In this document: positions 45,607 to 54,464 of the stretch, one piece after another
Numbering within the stretch: position 1 is the stretch's first letter
Layout: each line of letters opens with the position of its first letter
From: Roseiarcus sp963764955
GTDB lineage: Bacteria > Pseudomonadota > Alphaproteobacteria > Rhizobiales > Beijerinckiaceae
DNA length: 64,000 nucleotides
Reading direction: 5' to 3'
Assembly (NCBI GenBank): GCA_963764955.1
Contig: CAVXVE010000030.1
Location: forward strand, 36,574-100,573
Program-made: the position numbers and the translations under genes
Notes under the pieces: generated by a model
Seen by the model: only the letters and a program-made list of their open reading frames with translations
Databases searched by the model: none
Told to the model about the DNA's origin: nothing

Positions 45607-45727
45607 CCTTCCTTTCTACTACGTGCGGCGCACCGACACCATCCCAGCCCCGGAACCCCTCATCCCACACTGAAGGCCACCACCTCGCCTAACCGATTCT
45701 CGCGACTCGCACTCTCCAGACGGACAC

Positions 45728-46291
45728 TTAGCAATCTGGACGAGTTCGGTGGCGCGGCGGCTTATCGAGCCATATGGACCGCGCTGGCTTCGTCGTCGTG
45801 AAGAGGCCGCCGGAGATTGGCGCAGCGGCGCTTGGCAATGCGCCGGGTAAATCGTCGAGGATCTCAGCGCTCAGCTCCTGGCGGCCGAGACGCGTGCCCG
45901 CATAACGGCTGGTAATGCTGTCCAGAAACGGCTTGGCGAGATTGGCCGCGTTGTCGCTAGTTTTCCCGCGCGTGATCACGACGTCGTCGCGCTTCAAGAG
46001 CGCCCTCAACAGCGGGACCGGCTTGGGTGTTGTTGTTATGCACTGGCGCGGCCGGCGGCCACGGCGCATGGTGAATTGCAGTTAATTCCAGGTTTCCTCG
46101 AGGTTGCCGCTGCGCCAGGCGCACAGCTCATCGCACCACGCGATCTCGAAGCCAAAACCGCGGATGCGCTCCGGTTCCTCGCTCGAGAAGGCCAACGCCT
46201 GCGCGCCGTTCGGCCATTCCAGCAATCGCTTCGAAGGAGACCATTCCGGCCGGTTGCTGTTCGGCGCGATCTCCAAGAGCGTGGTGATCAT
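45728..46291 (-). pseudogene. Phage terminase large subunit remnant with a nonsense codon
   Basis: The same minus frame carries LLEWPNGAQALAFSSEEPERIRG, then AWCDELCAWRSGNLEETWN, a TAA stop at about 46082, then LQFTMRRGRRPRQCITTTPKPVPLL and DNAANLAKPFLDSITSRYAGTRLGRQELSAEILDDLPGA. This is the core of a phage terminase large subunit, whose normal text here is TWDMLQFGLR. Both the ATPase N-terminus and the nuclease C-terminus are missing. The stop is a substitution, not an indel. Confidence 0.8.
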
Positions 46292-46320
46292 GCCCGTCGC
46301 ACTCGGGCATAGACCTCCGA

Positions 46321-46557
46321 TCAGTCCACTTTGTCCAAGGTTGAGAGACCCAATTTAGATAACAGCCGTTGGAGTCCATATGCGATTGCCGCCCCCAAGG
46401 GCGCCCCGCCGAAGATCAGGAAGCGGGCGTGGAAGAACGCTCCAAGCGCCACGAGCGCGACTATGATGATGAGGGCGCTTACGATCAGGAGGCCGATGCC
46501 TTCGGCCCACTGCGCCGTCGTCAATTTAGATGCGCGCGCTTCGGATGGTTCGGTCAT
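46321..46557 (-). CDS. Small membrane protein next to terminase remnant
   Basis: ATG 46557, behind GAGGAG, opens 78 residues. TTAQWAEGIGLLIVSALIIIVALVALGAFFHARF holds one long hydrophobic stretch, followed by a second weaker one (FGGAPLGAAIAYGLQRLL). Two membrane helices and small size fit a holin-like phage protein, but no motif proves it. Confidence 0.5.
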   Translation of the reverse strand: MTEPSEARASKLTTAQWAEGIGLLIVSALIIIVALVALGAFFHARFLIFGGAPLGAAIAYGLQRLLSKLGLSTLDKVD

Positions 46558-47366
46558 GGTTTTGCTCCTCGCCATAGCCACTTAGTCGATATGTTTTATG
46601 CTTGGCGAAAGCTCCGCGAGTAGTCAACCCACAGATTGTCTGCGAGGGAGCGACTTTGTCTTTCCGCCTCGTCCGCCTCGCGCGCGTGCGCGCACTCGCG
46701 TCGTTGTGTCCCCCAGAAATAATTTGCCCTTGGAGGCAGCCCCGTCCGAACCCCGAGTTAAGGTGTGCAAGGTCCAACAAACAACTCGCCGCCTCTTGCT
46801 CCCATCGGCCAATCTGCTGCTTTTTCAGGCCAATCCTTTTCGTGCGTGGGTGGCTGAGACCATCGAGTTTCAACCGAACATCGCGCGCAAAAAAATCATG
46901 AGCGAGGGGGAGGCCCCCGCCCGTTCCCCGAGTTACCGGCGGTCGTCAGGGCTCCGCGGAAGGCGCGCCGGGCGACAATGGGCTCGTCGTTGAGACGGCC
47001 TTTCGGCGGGGACTGCGAACGGCGCTCATGCGGGGGTCGCGGCGGAGCCCCGGCGGTCTTGCCCGACGATGTAGCCCAGCGTCGAAGGGCGAACCCGGCG
47101 AAGGTCGGCGCGCCGATGTTGCGGAACACGGGCGGAGTGACAACACCGCGGCGAGAACCGCCGCGACGGCAATGCGTCGGCGATCGGCCGGCTGCGAGAC
47201 CGATAGATAGTCCCGCTCCGCGCTGCGTGCCGCAATTGGGGGTTCTGCAGTGACCGCCAGTGCCCGGGCGGCCCGCAAAGTCGCGCCGTTGCTTCCCATG
47301 TGCTTCCCAATCCCGAAGCTGGGAAGCATAACACTCCGAATTGTTCGTTTAAGTCTTTGATTTTGT
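46558..47366. other. Intergenic region before tRNA-Lys, no supported gene
   Basis: About 800 bases. Frames on both strands are Arg/Ser/Pro-rich and none shows a recognisable domain. The minus frame ending 46946 starts MLPSFGIGKHMGSNG and is the least bad candidate. The DNA between 47270 and 47366 is AT-richer and includes the repeated word TTCCCA/TGGGAA, near the 3' end of the tRNA. I see no copy of the tRNA-Lys 3' end here. Confidence 0.4.
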
Positions 47367-47442
47367 TGGTGAGCGCGGCGGGAATCGAACCCGCGACCCT
47401 CTGATTAAAAGTCAGATGCTCTACCTATTGAGCTACGCGCTC
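47367..47442 (-). tRNA. tRNA-Lys (anticodon TTT)
   Basis: The minus strand gives GAGCGCGTAGCTCAATAGG. The anticodon stem-loop is CTGAC-TTTTAAT-CAG with TTT, and the T-arm is GGGTTCGATTCCC. Acceptor closure is GAGCGCG/CGCGCTC, followed by A and an encoded CCA. It marks the right end of the accessory stretch that starts at tRNA-Gln. Confidence 0.94.
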
Positions 47443-47473
47443 GCCTCAAGGCCAGAAAGGCGCGGCCCCGTGC

Positions 47474-48472
47474 CTACAGCCTCATACGCGATGGGTCAAC
47501 GCCGATGTCGGCCTTCAACCGCGCTATTCGCGCCGCCCGAAGCCGCACGAAATCATCGCCGGCGTGATGCGAAGAGCGGGTCAGCGGCGACGACGACACC
47601 AGCAGGAAACCTTTGGCGAGGCCGATCGCCGCGTAGTCGGCGAATTCCTCGGGCGTGACGAACCGCTCGACCGCATGGTGCTTCGGCGTCGGCTGGAGAT
47701 ATTGGCCGATGGTGAGGAAATCAACCTTGGCCGCGCGCATGTCGTCCATCACCTGCAGCACTTCGTTGCGCCCTTCGCCCAAGCCCACCATCATGCCCGA
47801 CTTGGTGAATAGCGAAGGATCAAGCTCCTTGGCGCGCTCGAGCAGCCTCAGCGAAGCGAAGTAGCGCGCGCCTGGTCTCACGGTCAGATATTTCGACGGC
47901 ACGGTTTCGAGATTGTGGTTGAACACGTCCGGCTTCGCCGCGACGACCACCTCCAGCGCTGCCTCCTTGCGCAGGAAATCGGGCGTCAGGACCTCGACCG
48001 TCGTCTCAGGGGCGGCGCGGCGGATGGCGGCGATGGTGCGCGCGAAATGCCCTGCCCCGCCGTCAGCAAGATCGTCGCGGTCGACCGAGGTGACGACGAC
48101 ATGCGCAAGGCCCAGCTTGGCGACCGCGTCCCCGACACGCGCGGGCTCGTCCTCGTCGAGCGGACCGGGCAGGCCAGTGCGCACATTGCAGAAGGCGCAG
48201 GCACGCGTGCAGGTGTCGCCCATGATCATGAAGGTGGCGTGGCGCTTGTCCCAGCATTCGCCGATATTGGGACAGCGCGCCTCCTCGCACACGGTTGCGA
48301 GCTTGAATTCGCGCACCAGGCTCATGGTCTCGGCGAACACCGGCGAACCGGGGGCGCGCACGCGGATCCAGGGCGGCTTGCGGGCGACCGGCTGGTCCGG
48401 CCGGTGCGCCTTCTCGGGGTGGCGCACACTGGAGCTGGCTCGCTGTTCGGTCAGGTCGATGAGCCGGGTCAT
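47474..48472 (-). CDS. lipA: Lipoyl synthase
   Basis: The 332-residue radical SAM enzyme has CEEARCPNIGEC (auxiliary [4Fe-4S] cluster, near 83-94) and CTRACAFC (SAM cluster, near 109-116). VVVTSVDRDDLADGGAGHFA and VMDDMRAAKVDFLTIGQYLQPTPKHHAV are characteristic, and the third auxiliary ligand, the Ser in SSSPLTRSS, is near the end. It inserts sulfur at C6 and C8 of octanoyl groups. The gene is intact. Confidence 0.97.
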   Translation of the reverse strand: MTRLIDLTEQRASSSVRHPEKAHRPDQPVARKPPWIRVRAPGSPVFAETMSLVREFKLATVCEEARCPNIGECWDKRHATFMIMGDTCTRACAFCNVRTGLPGPLDEDEPARVGDAVAKLGLAHVVVTSVDRDDLADGGAGHFARTIAAIRRAAPETTVEVLTPDFLRKEAALEVVVAAKPDVFNHNLETVPSKYLTVRPGARYFASLRLLERAKELDPSLFTKSGMMVGLGEGRNEVLQVMDDMRAAKVDFLTIGQYLQPTPKHHAVERFVTPEEFADYAAIGLAKGFLLVSSSPLTRSSHHAGDDFVRLRAARIARLKADIGVDPSRMRL

Positions 48473-49210
48473 TGTCGTTATCTAAGATTGGCCTGCGGGG
48501 CAGTCAAACGCTGCGCTCGCATCATGCGCCTTGCTCGCAGCGAATGCACGGGCTCGTGAGCCATTCTAAGAAGTCGGACCCGGTTCCAAGGTGTACGCTA
48601 TTTAACCTACAGGAGTTCAGGGTCAGCTACGACGTCTTGCGACACTCGGGCGATGGGGACCTCGCTGAGCGTGCAAGGGGCTGAAGAGCACACCTAACGA
48701 TTTTTTGTGGTTCCCCGAGGAAATGCGTAAATGCGCACAGGATGCGGGCCAAAAAGCCCACGCGAATTGTGGCGCCTCGCGATCGATTCGAATGCCAGGC
48801 AATTGATGAGGCGCGAGCGGCATTCGACGACAGCGCTCGCAATCGAGAGATATTGACGATACCGAGGATATGGAAACGACGGAGCGAAGCTTGCGCGCGC
48901 TTTCATCGCGGTGATCGAAAGCCAGCACCTTCTAGCGCGAGCTGCATTACGACCAAGCGTGCAATCGGCGTTTGCGCTACCTTTGCTGACCTATGCGACG
49001 GCGGCCGAACTCGTCCCGCGCTCCTGTCGCGTAGGACGGTGCGACCTCCCTCCTCGATCATCAGCTTCTAGTTCGGCCTGGGTGGTTCTCAGATCACGCA
49101 GCTAGTCATTCTTCACAACCGGACAGGTTTGAGCGCGGGGTGAAGCCCAACACGAGGCTTGTGTCGATAAGCGAAGCGCGAGCCGCGAGCTTCCAAATCC
49201 GTTGAAACCG
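48473..49210. other. Intergenic region, no gene seen
   Basis: Over 700 bases with mixed composition and no frame that resembles a protein on either strand. It separates lipA from a cluster of gene fragments and may itself be decayed coding DNA. Confidence 0.45.
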
Positions 49211-49561
49211 TCACTTGGGAAATAAGAATGTCAGCACGAACCGCGCCCCCCAGACGGGGCGCCGTCCGGACGCACAGCCCAATATTTCGCCATCGCCGTG
49301 ACGCTGATCGGCTGGCTTCCGATCTTGAGGACCTGACTGACCCCACCCTCGACCGGCACGGTCCATTGATGCGCAGTCCAGTTGTAGGTGGACCCGGTCT
49401 GGAGCGTGAACGTCGTCTGGCTCGGAGCCGTGTAGGAAAAAAACGGCTGAAGGTAACTCGCATTGACGCGGGCCGACTGGCCGGGAGGCAGCAAGATCGT
49501 CGAGCCGTCGTCGCCGAGGATGGAGCCTCCACCGAGGCCGTTCCTGCCGGGAACGATGTTG
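49211..49561 (-). pseudogene. C-terminal fragment of a PF13557-type outer-membrane transporter
   Basis: The minus strand codes GGGSILGDDGSTILLPPGQSARVNASYLQPFFSYTAPSQTTFTLQTGSTYNWT, then QWTVPVEGGVSQVLKIGSQPISV, and, after a one-base shift near 49245, GARFVLTFLFPK. That is the C-terminal barrel of the MetA-pathway/neuromedin-like outer-membrane proteins. The N-terminal part is absent. Its 5' side abuts a LuxR fragment on the other strand. Confidence 0.7.
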
Positions 49562-49574
49562 TCCCAACCCCAGG

Positions 49575-49761
49575 AACGGGCCTCCTCACAGGCCGTGAAT
49601 TGGCGGTTACTCGAGCGATCCAGAAAGGCAGGTCGAATAAGGTAATCGCTTACGAGCTGAACATGTGCGAAAGCACCGTTAAAGTTCACGTACGAAATCT
49701 TATGAGGAAATTGAAGGCTGGGAATCGCACCGATGTGGCGATAAAGCGCAGACTAGCTTGA
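49575..49761 (+). pseudogene. LuxR-type DNA-binding domain fragment
   Basis: The plus frame contains LTGRELAVTRAIQKGRSNKVIAYELNMCESTVKVHVRN followed by LMRKLKAGNRTDVAIK. This is a complete LuxR helix-turn-helix (GxSNKxIAxxLxxxExTVKxHVxxxxxKL) at the end of the frame. No receiver or ligand domain precedes it; the upstream frame is antisense to the transporter fragment. It is the 3' end of a lost regulator gene. Confidence 0.7.
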
Positions 49762-49769
49762 GCGCCTGA

Positions 49770-49918
49770 TCGAGAGCAAACTGTTGGCCGTTGGACAATC
49801 GTGCAGGCGTTCGATCGAGCCGGAGGACAGCTTCCTGCGCCGCTGCGCAGCCGAAACTGGCCAGCAAGATCGCTGCTGGCGCAAACGGCCGGCACGCGAG
49901 GTTCGCGCCAATATTCAT
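49770..49918 (-). pseudogene. Possible N-terminal fragment of an exported protein
   Basis: ATG 49918 opens MNIGANLACRPFAPAAILLASFG followed by CAAAQEAVLRLDRTPARLSNG. It begins with a signal-peptide-like stretch cleaved near AQ, then loses protein character where the LuxR fragment begins. It may be the severed start of the transporter whose end lies at 49211, but this cannot be shown. Confidence 0.3.
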
Positions 49919-50157
49919 GTCGAACAACTCCGGCCGCGGCGGTCTCCGCTAGCGAAATCATGCGACCACACGTGACGCGACCAGTGAGACAGGAAACCTA
50001 CGAGACAGATCAAATCGCGGGCGGGGCGGCATTCCATTTTCGCTTCCTCACACCTTGTGCTGAGGAGCCCGCGAAGTGGGCGTCTCGTCGCCCCGCGGAA
50101 TCTGACCCGGCTGGCGAAATCTTTGAACACCGCTTGAGTTTGACGAAAACCGGCCTG

Positions 50158-50754
50158 CTAAGTCGTCGCGCGCCTGCGCAGGAGCAGCATGATCGCGACT
50201 GCCGTGTTGAGAACAAGCAGCGTCGCCGGATAGGACGAGGTGGCGAACGAGATCGGGTCCATCGCCATCAGCGAGGGAACGAACTTCGCCGCGTTGATCG
50301 CGAAACTCGTGACGCTGTCCTTTCTCGGGAAGGACCAGCCGCGCCTGAATGTCGGTCCATAGCCTAGAGCGTCGACGGCCGTGGTCAGCGCCGCGGCGAC
50401 GTTCGCGTCTCGGGAGAACATGTAAAGCGCGAAGACAGCGCCGGCGGCGGCGACGAACGCCCATTCCGTCCGGGAAAAGCTGCGCTCGCCGCGAGCGACG
50501 CTCACAGCGACAAACAGAAAGGAGATGATCGTCATCGCGAGCAGCGTCCAACTGCCTTGGCGCGCGCCCTCGTCCCGCTGGACCAAGTACCCGGTCAAAC
50601 TCAGGACGCCGAACAGAAACCAGGACAGCGGATGTGGCCGAACATCGCCGCGCAAGGTCTGCGCGATGTAGATGACCGCTGCCAGAACCGCGAGCGCGAC
50701 CGAAAGAAGGCCCAGCGCATCCCGCCAGTCGGCTAGCACACTGCGCGCCCTCAC
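50158..50754 (-). CDS. Six-helix membrane protein downstream of rsmB
   Basis: A 198-residue membrane protein starting at GTG 50754, which shares bases with the rsmB stop (GTGA). Six or seven hydrophobic segments occur, with LSWFLFGVLSLTGYLVQRDEGARQGSW and TAVDALGYGPTFRRGWSFPRKDSV. The LSWFLFG opening recalls SWEET-like small membrane proteins. Function unknown. The overlap implies co-expression with the rRNA methyltransferase. Confidence 0.7.
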   Translation of the reverse strand: MRARSVLADWRDALGLLSVALAVLAAVIYIAQTLRGDVRPHPLSWFLFGVLSLTGYLVQRDEGARQGSWTLLAMTIISFLFVAVSVARGERSFSRTEWAFVAAAGAVFALYMFSRDANVAAALTTAVDALGYGPTFRRGWSFPRKDSVTSFAINAAKFVPSLMAMDPISFATSSYPATLLVLNTAVAIMLLLRRRATT

Positions 50755-52043
50755 GTCCGCGTCAACGTCGCGATGTAGAAGCCATCCGTGCCGGTCGTTC
50801 TCGGGCTGAGGCGAAAGCCGGGGCCAAGCGTCGAGCGATGCTTGGCGAGCGCCGGCAAGCCGGCCGAACGCGCCTGCGGCGCCGCGTCGATCGGCAGGAG
50901 GTCGTCGTGGCGGCGCATGAACGCGGCGATCCGGTCCTCGTTCTCGGCCCGCAGGACGGAGCACGTGACATAGACGATGCGTCCGCCCTGCTTGACGAAG
51001 CCCAACGCGCTCTCGAGCGTTTCGTCCTGATCCTTGATGCGCTGTTCGAGCGCGCCGGGGCGGATGCGCCATTTGGCGTCGGGGTTGCGCCGCCATGCGC
51101 CGGAGCCGGTGCACGGCGCGTCGATCAGCACCAGATCGCACCGCTCCTTGAGATCGGCGAGCACATCCGCTTGACCCCTCGGCGCCCGCACCTGGACATT
51201 GCGCGCCCCCGAGCGGGCGAGCCTGGCGAAGATCGGCGCAAGGCGATGCGCGTCGGGGTCGGCGGCGTAGATCTGCCCCTGGTTGTCCATCGCGGCGGCG
51301 AGCGCCAGCGTCTTGCCGCCCGCGCCCGCGCAAAGATCGAGGACCTGCATGCCGGGCTTGGCTTCCGCGAGGAGCGCGGCGAGCTGCGAGCCCTCGTCCT
51401 GCAACTCGACGAGGCCCTTGACGTAAGCCGGGTCGGACGCGAGCGGCGGCGCACGGCCGTCCGGGCGCATGGCGATGCGCAAGCCCACGGGAGAGAGCGG
51501 CGTCGGCTCGGGCTTGAGATGGGCGAGCGCGCGGAGCGCCTTGTCACGCGTGGTCTTGAGAAGGTTCACGCGCAGGTCGACCGGCGCCCGCTCGGCCAGC
51601 GCCCTGCCCTCCTCCGCAGCGGAGGCGCCGAAGCTCGCCTCGAGTTGCGGCGCGAGCCACTCGGGGAAATCCCCAACAACGTGCGGAGGCGCGCCCGAAA
51701 GGTCCGCGGCCGTGAGCCGCTCGCGTTCGGCTTCCGAGAGTTTCGCCGGCGCGTGTCCCTCGCCGGAGAACAGCGCCGCGATCGCCTCGACGTCGAGGTT
51801 CTGGGTCTGTCTGAGCGCGCCCAGGATTTCGGCGCGCGGCCCGGCTTCGCCCATGATCCAGGCGGACGAGCTTTTCCGGCGCAGCGCGTCATAGACGAGG
51901 CCCGATATCGCCGCCCGATCGCCCGAGCCAGCGAAGCGGTGCGACAGGCCCCAGTCTTTCATGGCGTCAGCCGCGGGTCGACGGCGGGAGTCGATATCCG
52001 CGAGAACTTCGATCGCGGCGGCGGCGCGGGCGGCGGGGGTCAT
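50751..52043 (-). CDS. rsmB: RsmB-type 16S rRNA (cytosine-5) methyltransferase
   Basis: The 430-residue protein has an N-terminal NusB-like helical part and a SAM-binding core. VLDLCAGAGGKTLALAAAM (near 230) is motif I, LIDAPCTGSGAWRRNPD carries the second conserved Cys and VTCSVLRAENED the nucleophilic TCS Cys. Family members methylate C967 of 16S rRNA; some paralogues have other targets. The gene is intact and followed at once by a membrane-protein gene. Confidence 0.88.
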   Translation of the reverse strand: MTPAARAAAAIEVLADIDSRRRPAADAMKDWGLSHRFAGSGDRAAISGLVYDALRRKSSSAWIMGEAGPRAEILGALRQTQNLDVEAIAALFSGEGHAPAKLSEAERERLTAADLSGAPPHVVGDFPEWLAPQLEASFGASAAEEGRALAERAPVDLRVNLLKTTRDKALRALAHLKPEPTPLSPVGLRIAMRPDGRAPPLASDPAYVKGLVELQDEGSQLAALLAEAKPGMQVLDLCAGAGGKTLALAAAMDNQGQIYAADPDAHRLAPIFARLARSGARNVQVRAPRGQADVLADLKERCDLVLIDAPCTGSGAWRRNPDAKWRIRPGALEQRIKDQDETLESALGFVKQGGRIVYVTCSVLRAENEDRIAAFMRRHDDLLPIDAAPQARSAGLPALAKHRSTLGPGFRLSPRTTGTDGFYIATLTRT

Positions 52044-52380
52044 GCTGCTAACTCAGGACTTACTTTGCTTGCGGGAGATGCAGAATGAACAGAGACCGAA
52101 TCAGGTACTCGTCCACTGGACCTCGTGGACCCGCATTAGCTCGATAGCACGCGACGAATTTGGCATCGTACCATTTTATTTTTCGTACATTGTTCTTCAG
52201 CAGCGTTGTCCTGCGCAGGCGCAGTGAAGCCAGCAGCGGCCCCTTCGCTGCAGTTTTCCGCACCCGAAGGGCGCCGGCATGCGAGTTAGCAGTTGTCAGC
52301 CCTCCGGAGATGTGCTCGCTTGTCGACGTGGGAGGCCGCCCTCGGCGCCGCCAAAGCTGTCCATCTTGGGGGAGAAGGGT
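52044..52380. other. Intergenic region, no supported gene
   Basis: A minus-strand frame (52060-52263) starts MRKTAAKGPLLASLRLRRT. It also carries VACYRANAGPRGPVDEYLIRS, which looks mildly protein-like, but has no known family or clear ribosome site. Promoters for rsmB and the PEP-CTERM gene are expected here. Confidence 0.35.
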
Positions 52381-52959
52381 ATGCTGTTTTCAAAGACCTC
52401 CACAATCCTGGCGCTAGCGATGTCGGCCGCATTCGTTGGCTCTCAATCGCAGGCGGCTCCCATGGTGACTTATAGCTGGACGACCACAAGCCAGGGCTTC
52501 GGGTCTCATGTCTCCGAACCATCGTCAGCTACGTTCGAAGTCCCCTTAAGCGATGTGATGGCCGGGGTCATTCCGCAGCTCGACATCACGAATATCGATC
52601 TGGCTTATCCGGGCCTGACGTTCGACAGCGCAGTGGCGAGCAACATCGGGCTTGACTTCGCCGCCTTTGTCGATCCCGCCACCGGGGCCTTCATCTTTCA
52701 AAGCGACGACCAGGGACTGGCGGTGATCGCCTTCGCCGGAACGGACATCAATGCGGCGACCACTTTCCTGTCGATCACCGTCGACAACCCGGTTGGAGGC
52801 AGCGTCGCGGACGAGTTCAACGCTCTCAATCAGGGCAGCCCTTTCGCCGGCTTCCCTACCGCCGGGTTCTGGACTGCGACCTTTCCTGCGATGGCGCCCT
52901 GCCCGTGTCCCGAGCCCTCGACCTGGGCGATGATGCTAATTCGAGATTCGCCGGGCTAG
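52381..52959 (+). CDS. Exported PEP-CTERM protein with frameshifted sorting signal
   Basis: ATG 52381, behind GGGGGAGAAGGG, opens a signal peptide (SKTSTILALAMSAAFVGSQSQA) and a beta-rich, acidic body of about 150 residues. The end has the PEPxxWA sorting motif PEPSTWAMMLI, but the frame then stops (RDSPG). The expected membrane helix and Arg cluster, FAGLGFAGYRASRR, follow in another frame. An indel near 52940 therefore splits the signal. The intact form would be processed by exosortase at the cell surface. Confidence 0.75.
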   Translation: MLFSKTSTILALAMSAAFVGSQSQAAPMVTYSWTTTSQGFGSHVSEPSSATFEVPLSDVMAGVIPQLDITNIDLAYPGLTFDSAVASNIGLDFAAFVDPATGAFIFQSDDQGLAVIAFAGTDINAATTFLSITVDNPVGGSVADEFNALNQGSPFAGFPTAGFWTATFPAMAPCPCPEPSTWAMMLIRDSPG

Positions 52960-53051
52960 GCTTTGCGGGTTATCGCGCGTCGCGCAGAACCGCCTGCGGC
53001 CACCGTCAAATTGACGACGTGGCCCGGCGCGGGCGATCACTGCGCGCGCTC

Positions 53052-53761
53052 CTAAGGCCCGACCGGAATGAGCTTGCCGACGAAGACCGGCGCCCCGGAC
53101 GGCTTGCCGTCGGGCGATCCACCCGGCGGCTCGACCGTCACGGCGTAGGTCGCATCTGCGACGACCGCAGGATCGTAGGCGGACAGGCTCGCGCCGCGCG
53201 GCTTGTCGCCGATCACGCCGAGCGAGCGCGCGCCGAGCTTCGCGTCGATGATCCAGAGTTCGTACGACTTGCCGGGCGGGGCTTGCGCCGCGACGGGGCG
53301 AACCGTCAGCTCCTGCTTGTCGAGATTGACCGTCACCTCGAAGGCCGGCGAGGCCGCGTCCTTCTGCAGGATCGCCACATATTCGCGTGGGGCTGACTGC
53401 CGACTTGCCTCGCGCGCGACAAAGCCGATCGCCAGCACGCCCGCGATGATGCGACGCGGCGATCGCCGCGGCCACGCCAGCGCCTGATGCTGCGCTGAAG
53501 CGCCACAATCGCGGCGTTTCGAGGCGCTTCGGGCGACGCGCCTCGAATGCGCGCCTCGATCGCGGGGAGAAGGTCGCGCGGCGGCTCGATCTCGGGCGCG
53601 GCCTCCGCGAGCGGCGCCAAGCGCTCCTCCCAGGCGCGGATCGCCTCGTCGAGTTCGGGCTCGCGCAACCGCCGCGCGGCCAGCGTCGCCCGCTCGCTCG
53701 CGTCGAGCGTGCCGAGGGCATATTCGGCGGCGGCGAAGTCGTCGTCGGGCGAGATCGTCAT
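53052..53761 (-). pseudogene. RskA-type anti-sigma factor, frameshifted
   Basis: From ATG 53761 (ATGA overlap with the sigma gene) the first frame codes a zinc-finger-less anti-sigma N-terminus (DDDFAAAEYALGTLDASERA). It runs to RNAAIVALQRSIRRW, where the membrane helix should start. The rest resumes in another frame: IAGVLAIGFVARE (membrane helix), YVAILQKDAASPAFEVTVN and SYELWIIDAKLGARSLGVI, the RskA C-terminal domain. Two indels near 53450-53480 explain the shift. It would hold the ECF sigma factor at the membrane. Confidence 0.78.
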
Positions 53762-54339
53762 GACGCGAGGCAATCCCTGAGCTGCGCAAGACTGCGATGG
53801 AGCCAGGTCTTGATCGTCGGTACCGGCCGCCCGAAGCGCTTGGCGAGCGCGTCGCGGCTTAAACCGCGGTAATAGGCAAGCAACACAATCGTGCGCTTCT
53901 CCTCGTCCAACCCCTTAAGACAGTCGATCAGCGCCGCGAGCCCCTCGGAGCGTTCACGCGCCGCAAGCGGGTCGATTTCCTCCGCTGCGGGTTCGAAGCC
54001 CTCCGGCTGATCCTCAAGCGAAACCGGGCGAACTCGCCGCACCTCGTCGAGCGCGCGGTTGCGGGCGATGGTCGCCATCCAGGCGAGGGCTGAGCCCTTG
54101 ACGGGATCGAAGTCGCCGGCCTTTTCCCAGATGCGCACATAGGCCTCCTGAAGCACGTCGGCGGCGACGTCGCCTCGGGTCAAGATACGGGCGACAACTC
54201 CATAGAGTTTCGCGCTTGTTTGCTTGTAGAGCGTTGAAAACGCAGCCGCGTCTCGCCCTGCGATGCGGCTTAACAGCTGAGTCAGATCGTCTCCTGCGCC
54301 AGCCGGCGGCTCGCCTGGCGCCCCTCCCCGGATCGTCAT
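53758..54339 (-). CDS. ECF-family RNA polymerase sigma factor
   Basis: The 193-residue sigma factor has region 2 (AFSTLYKQTSAKLYGVVARIL, DVLQEAYVRIWEKA, ALAWMATIARNRALDEVRR). Region 4 is LKGLDEEKRTIVLLAYYRGLSRDALAKRFGRPVPTIKTWLHRSLAQLRDCL. This fits the SigK/RpoE-like ECF group paired with RskA anti-sigma factors. Its stop overlaps the anti-sigma start by four bases. The fasciclin gene upstream on the same strand, and the cytochrome b operon, are candidate targets. Confidence 0.93.
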   Translation of the reverse strand: MTIRGGAPGEPPAGAGDDLTQLLSRIAGRDAAAFSTLYKQTSAKLYGVVARILTRGDVAADVLQEAYVRIWEKAGDFDPVKGSALAWMATIARNRALDEVRRVRPVSLEDQPEGFEPAAEEIDPLAARERSEGLAALIDCLKGLDEEKRTIVLLAYYRGLSRDALAKRFGRPVPTIKTWLHRSLAQLRDCLAS

Positions 54340-54464
54340 TCCGGCATCCTAAATAGCGCGCGGAGCCGGCGCAAACTGGCTGCGCTCGCTTCCATCGCAC
54401 GCGAAAAGGGCGGACGCCAAAAAAGCGCCCGCCCGCTGCTTCCCGTGAGCCGTAGGAGGAGGGC

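Noticed and set aside
46946..47329. Minus-strand frame before tRNA-Lys
   Set aside because: Ser/Arg/Pro-rich, no ribosome site or homologue; not supported as a gene.
33286..47366. Direct repeat of the tRNA-Gln or tRNA-Lys 3' end marking an attachment site
   Set aside because: I scanned by eye for copies of the T-arm/acceptor ends and found none; a computed search would be needed.
52060..52263. 67-codon minus-strand frame upstream of the PEP-CTERM gene
   Set aside because: Slightly protein-like but no start signal and no family known to me.
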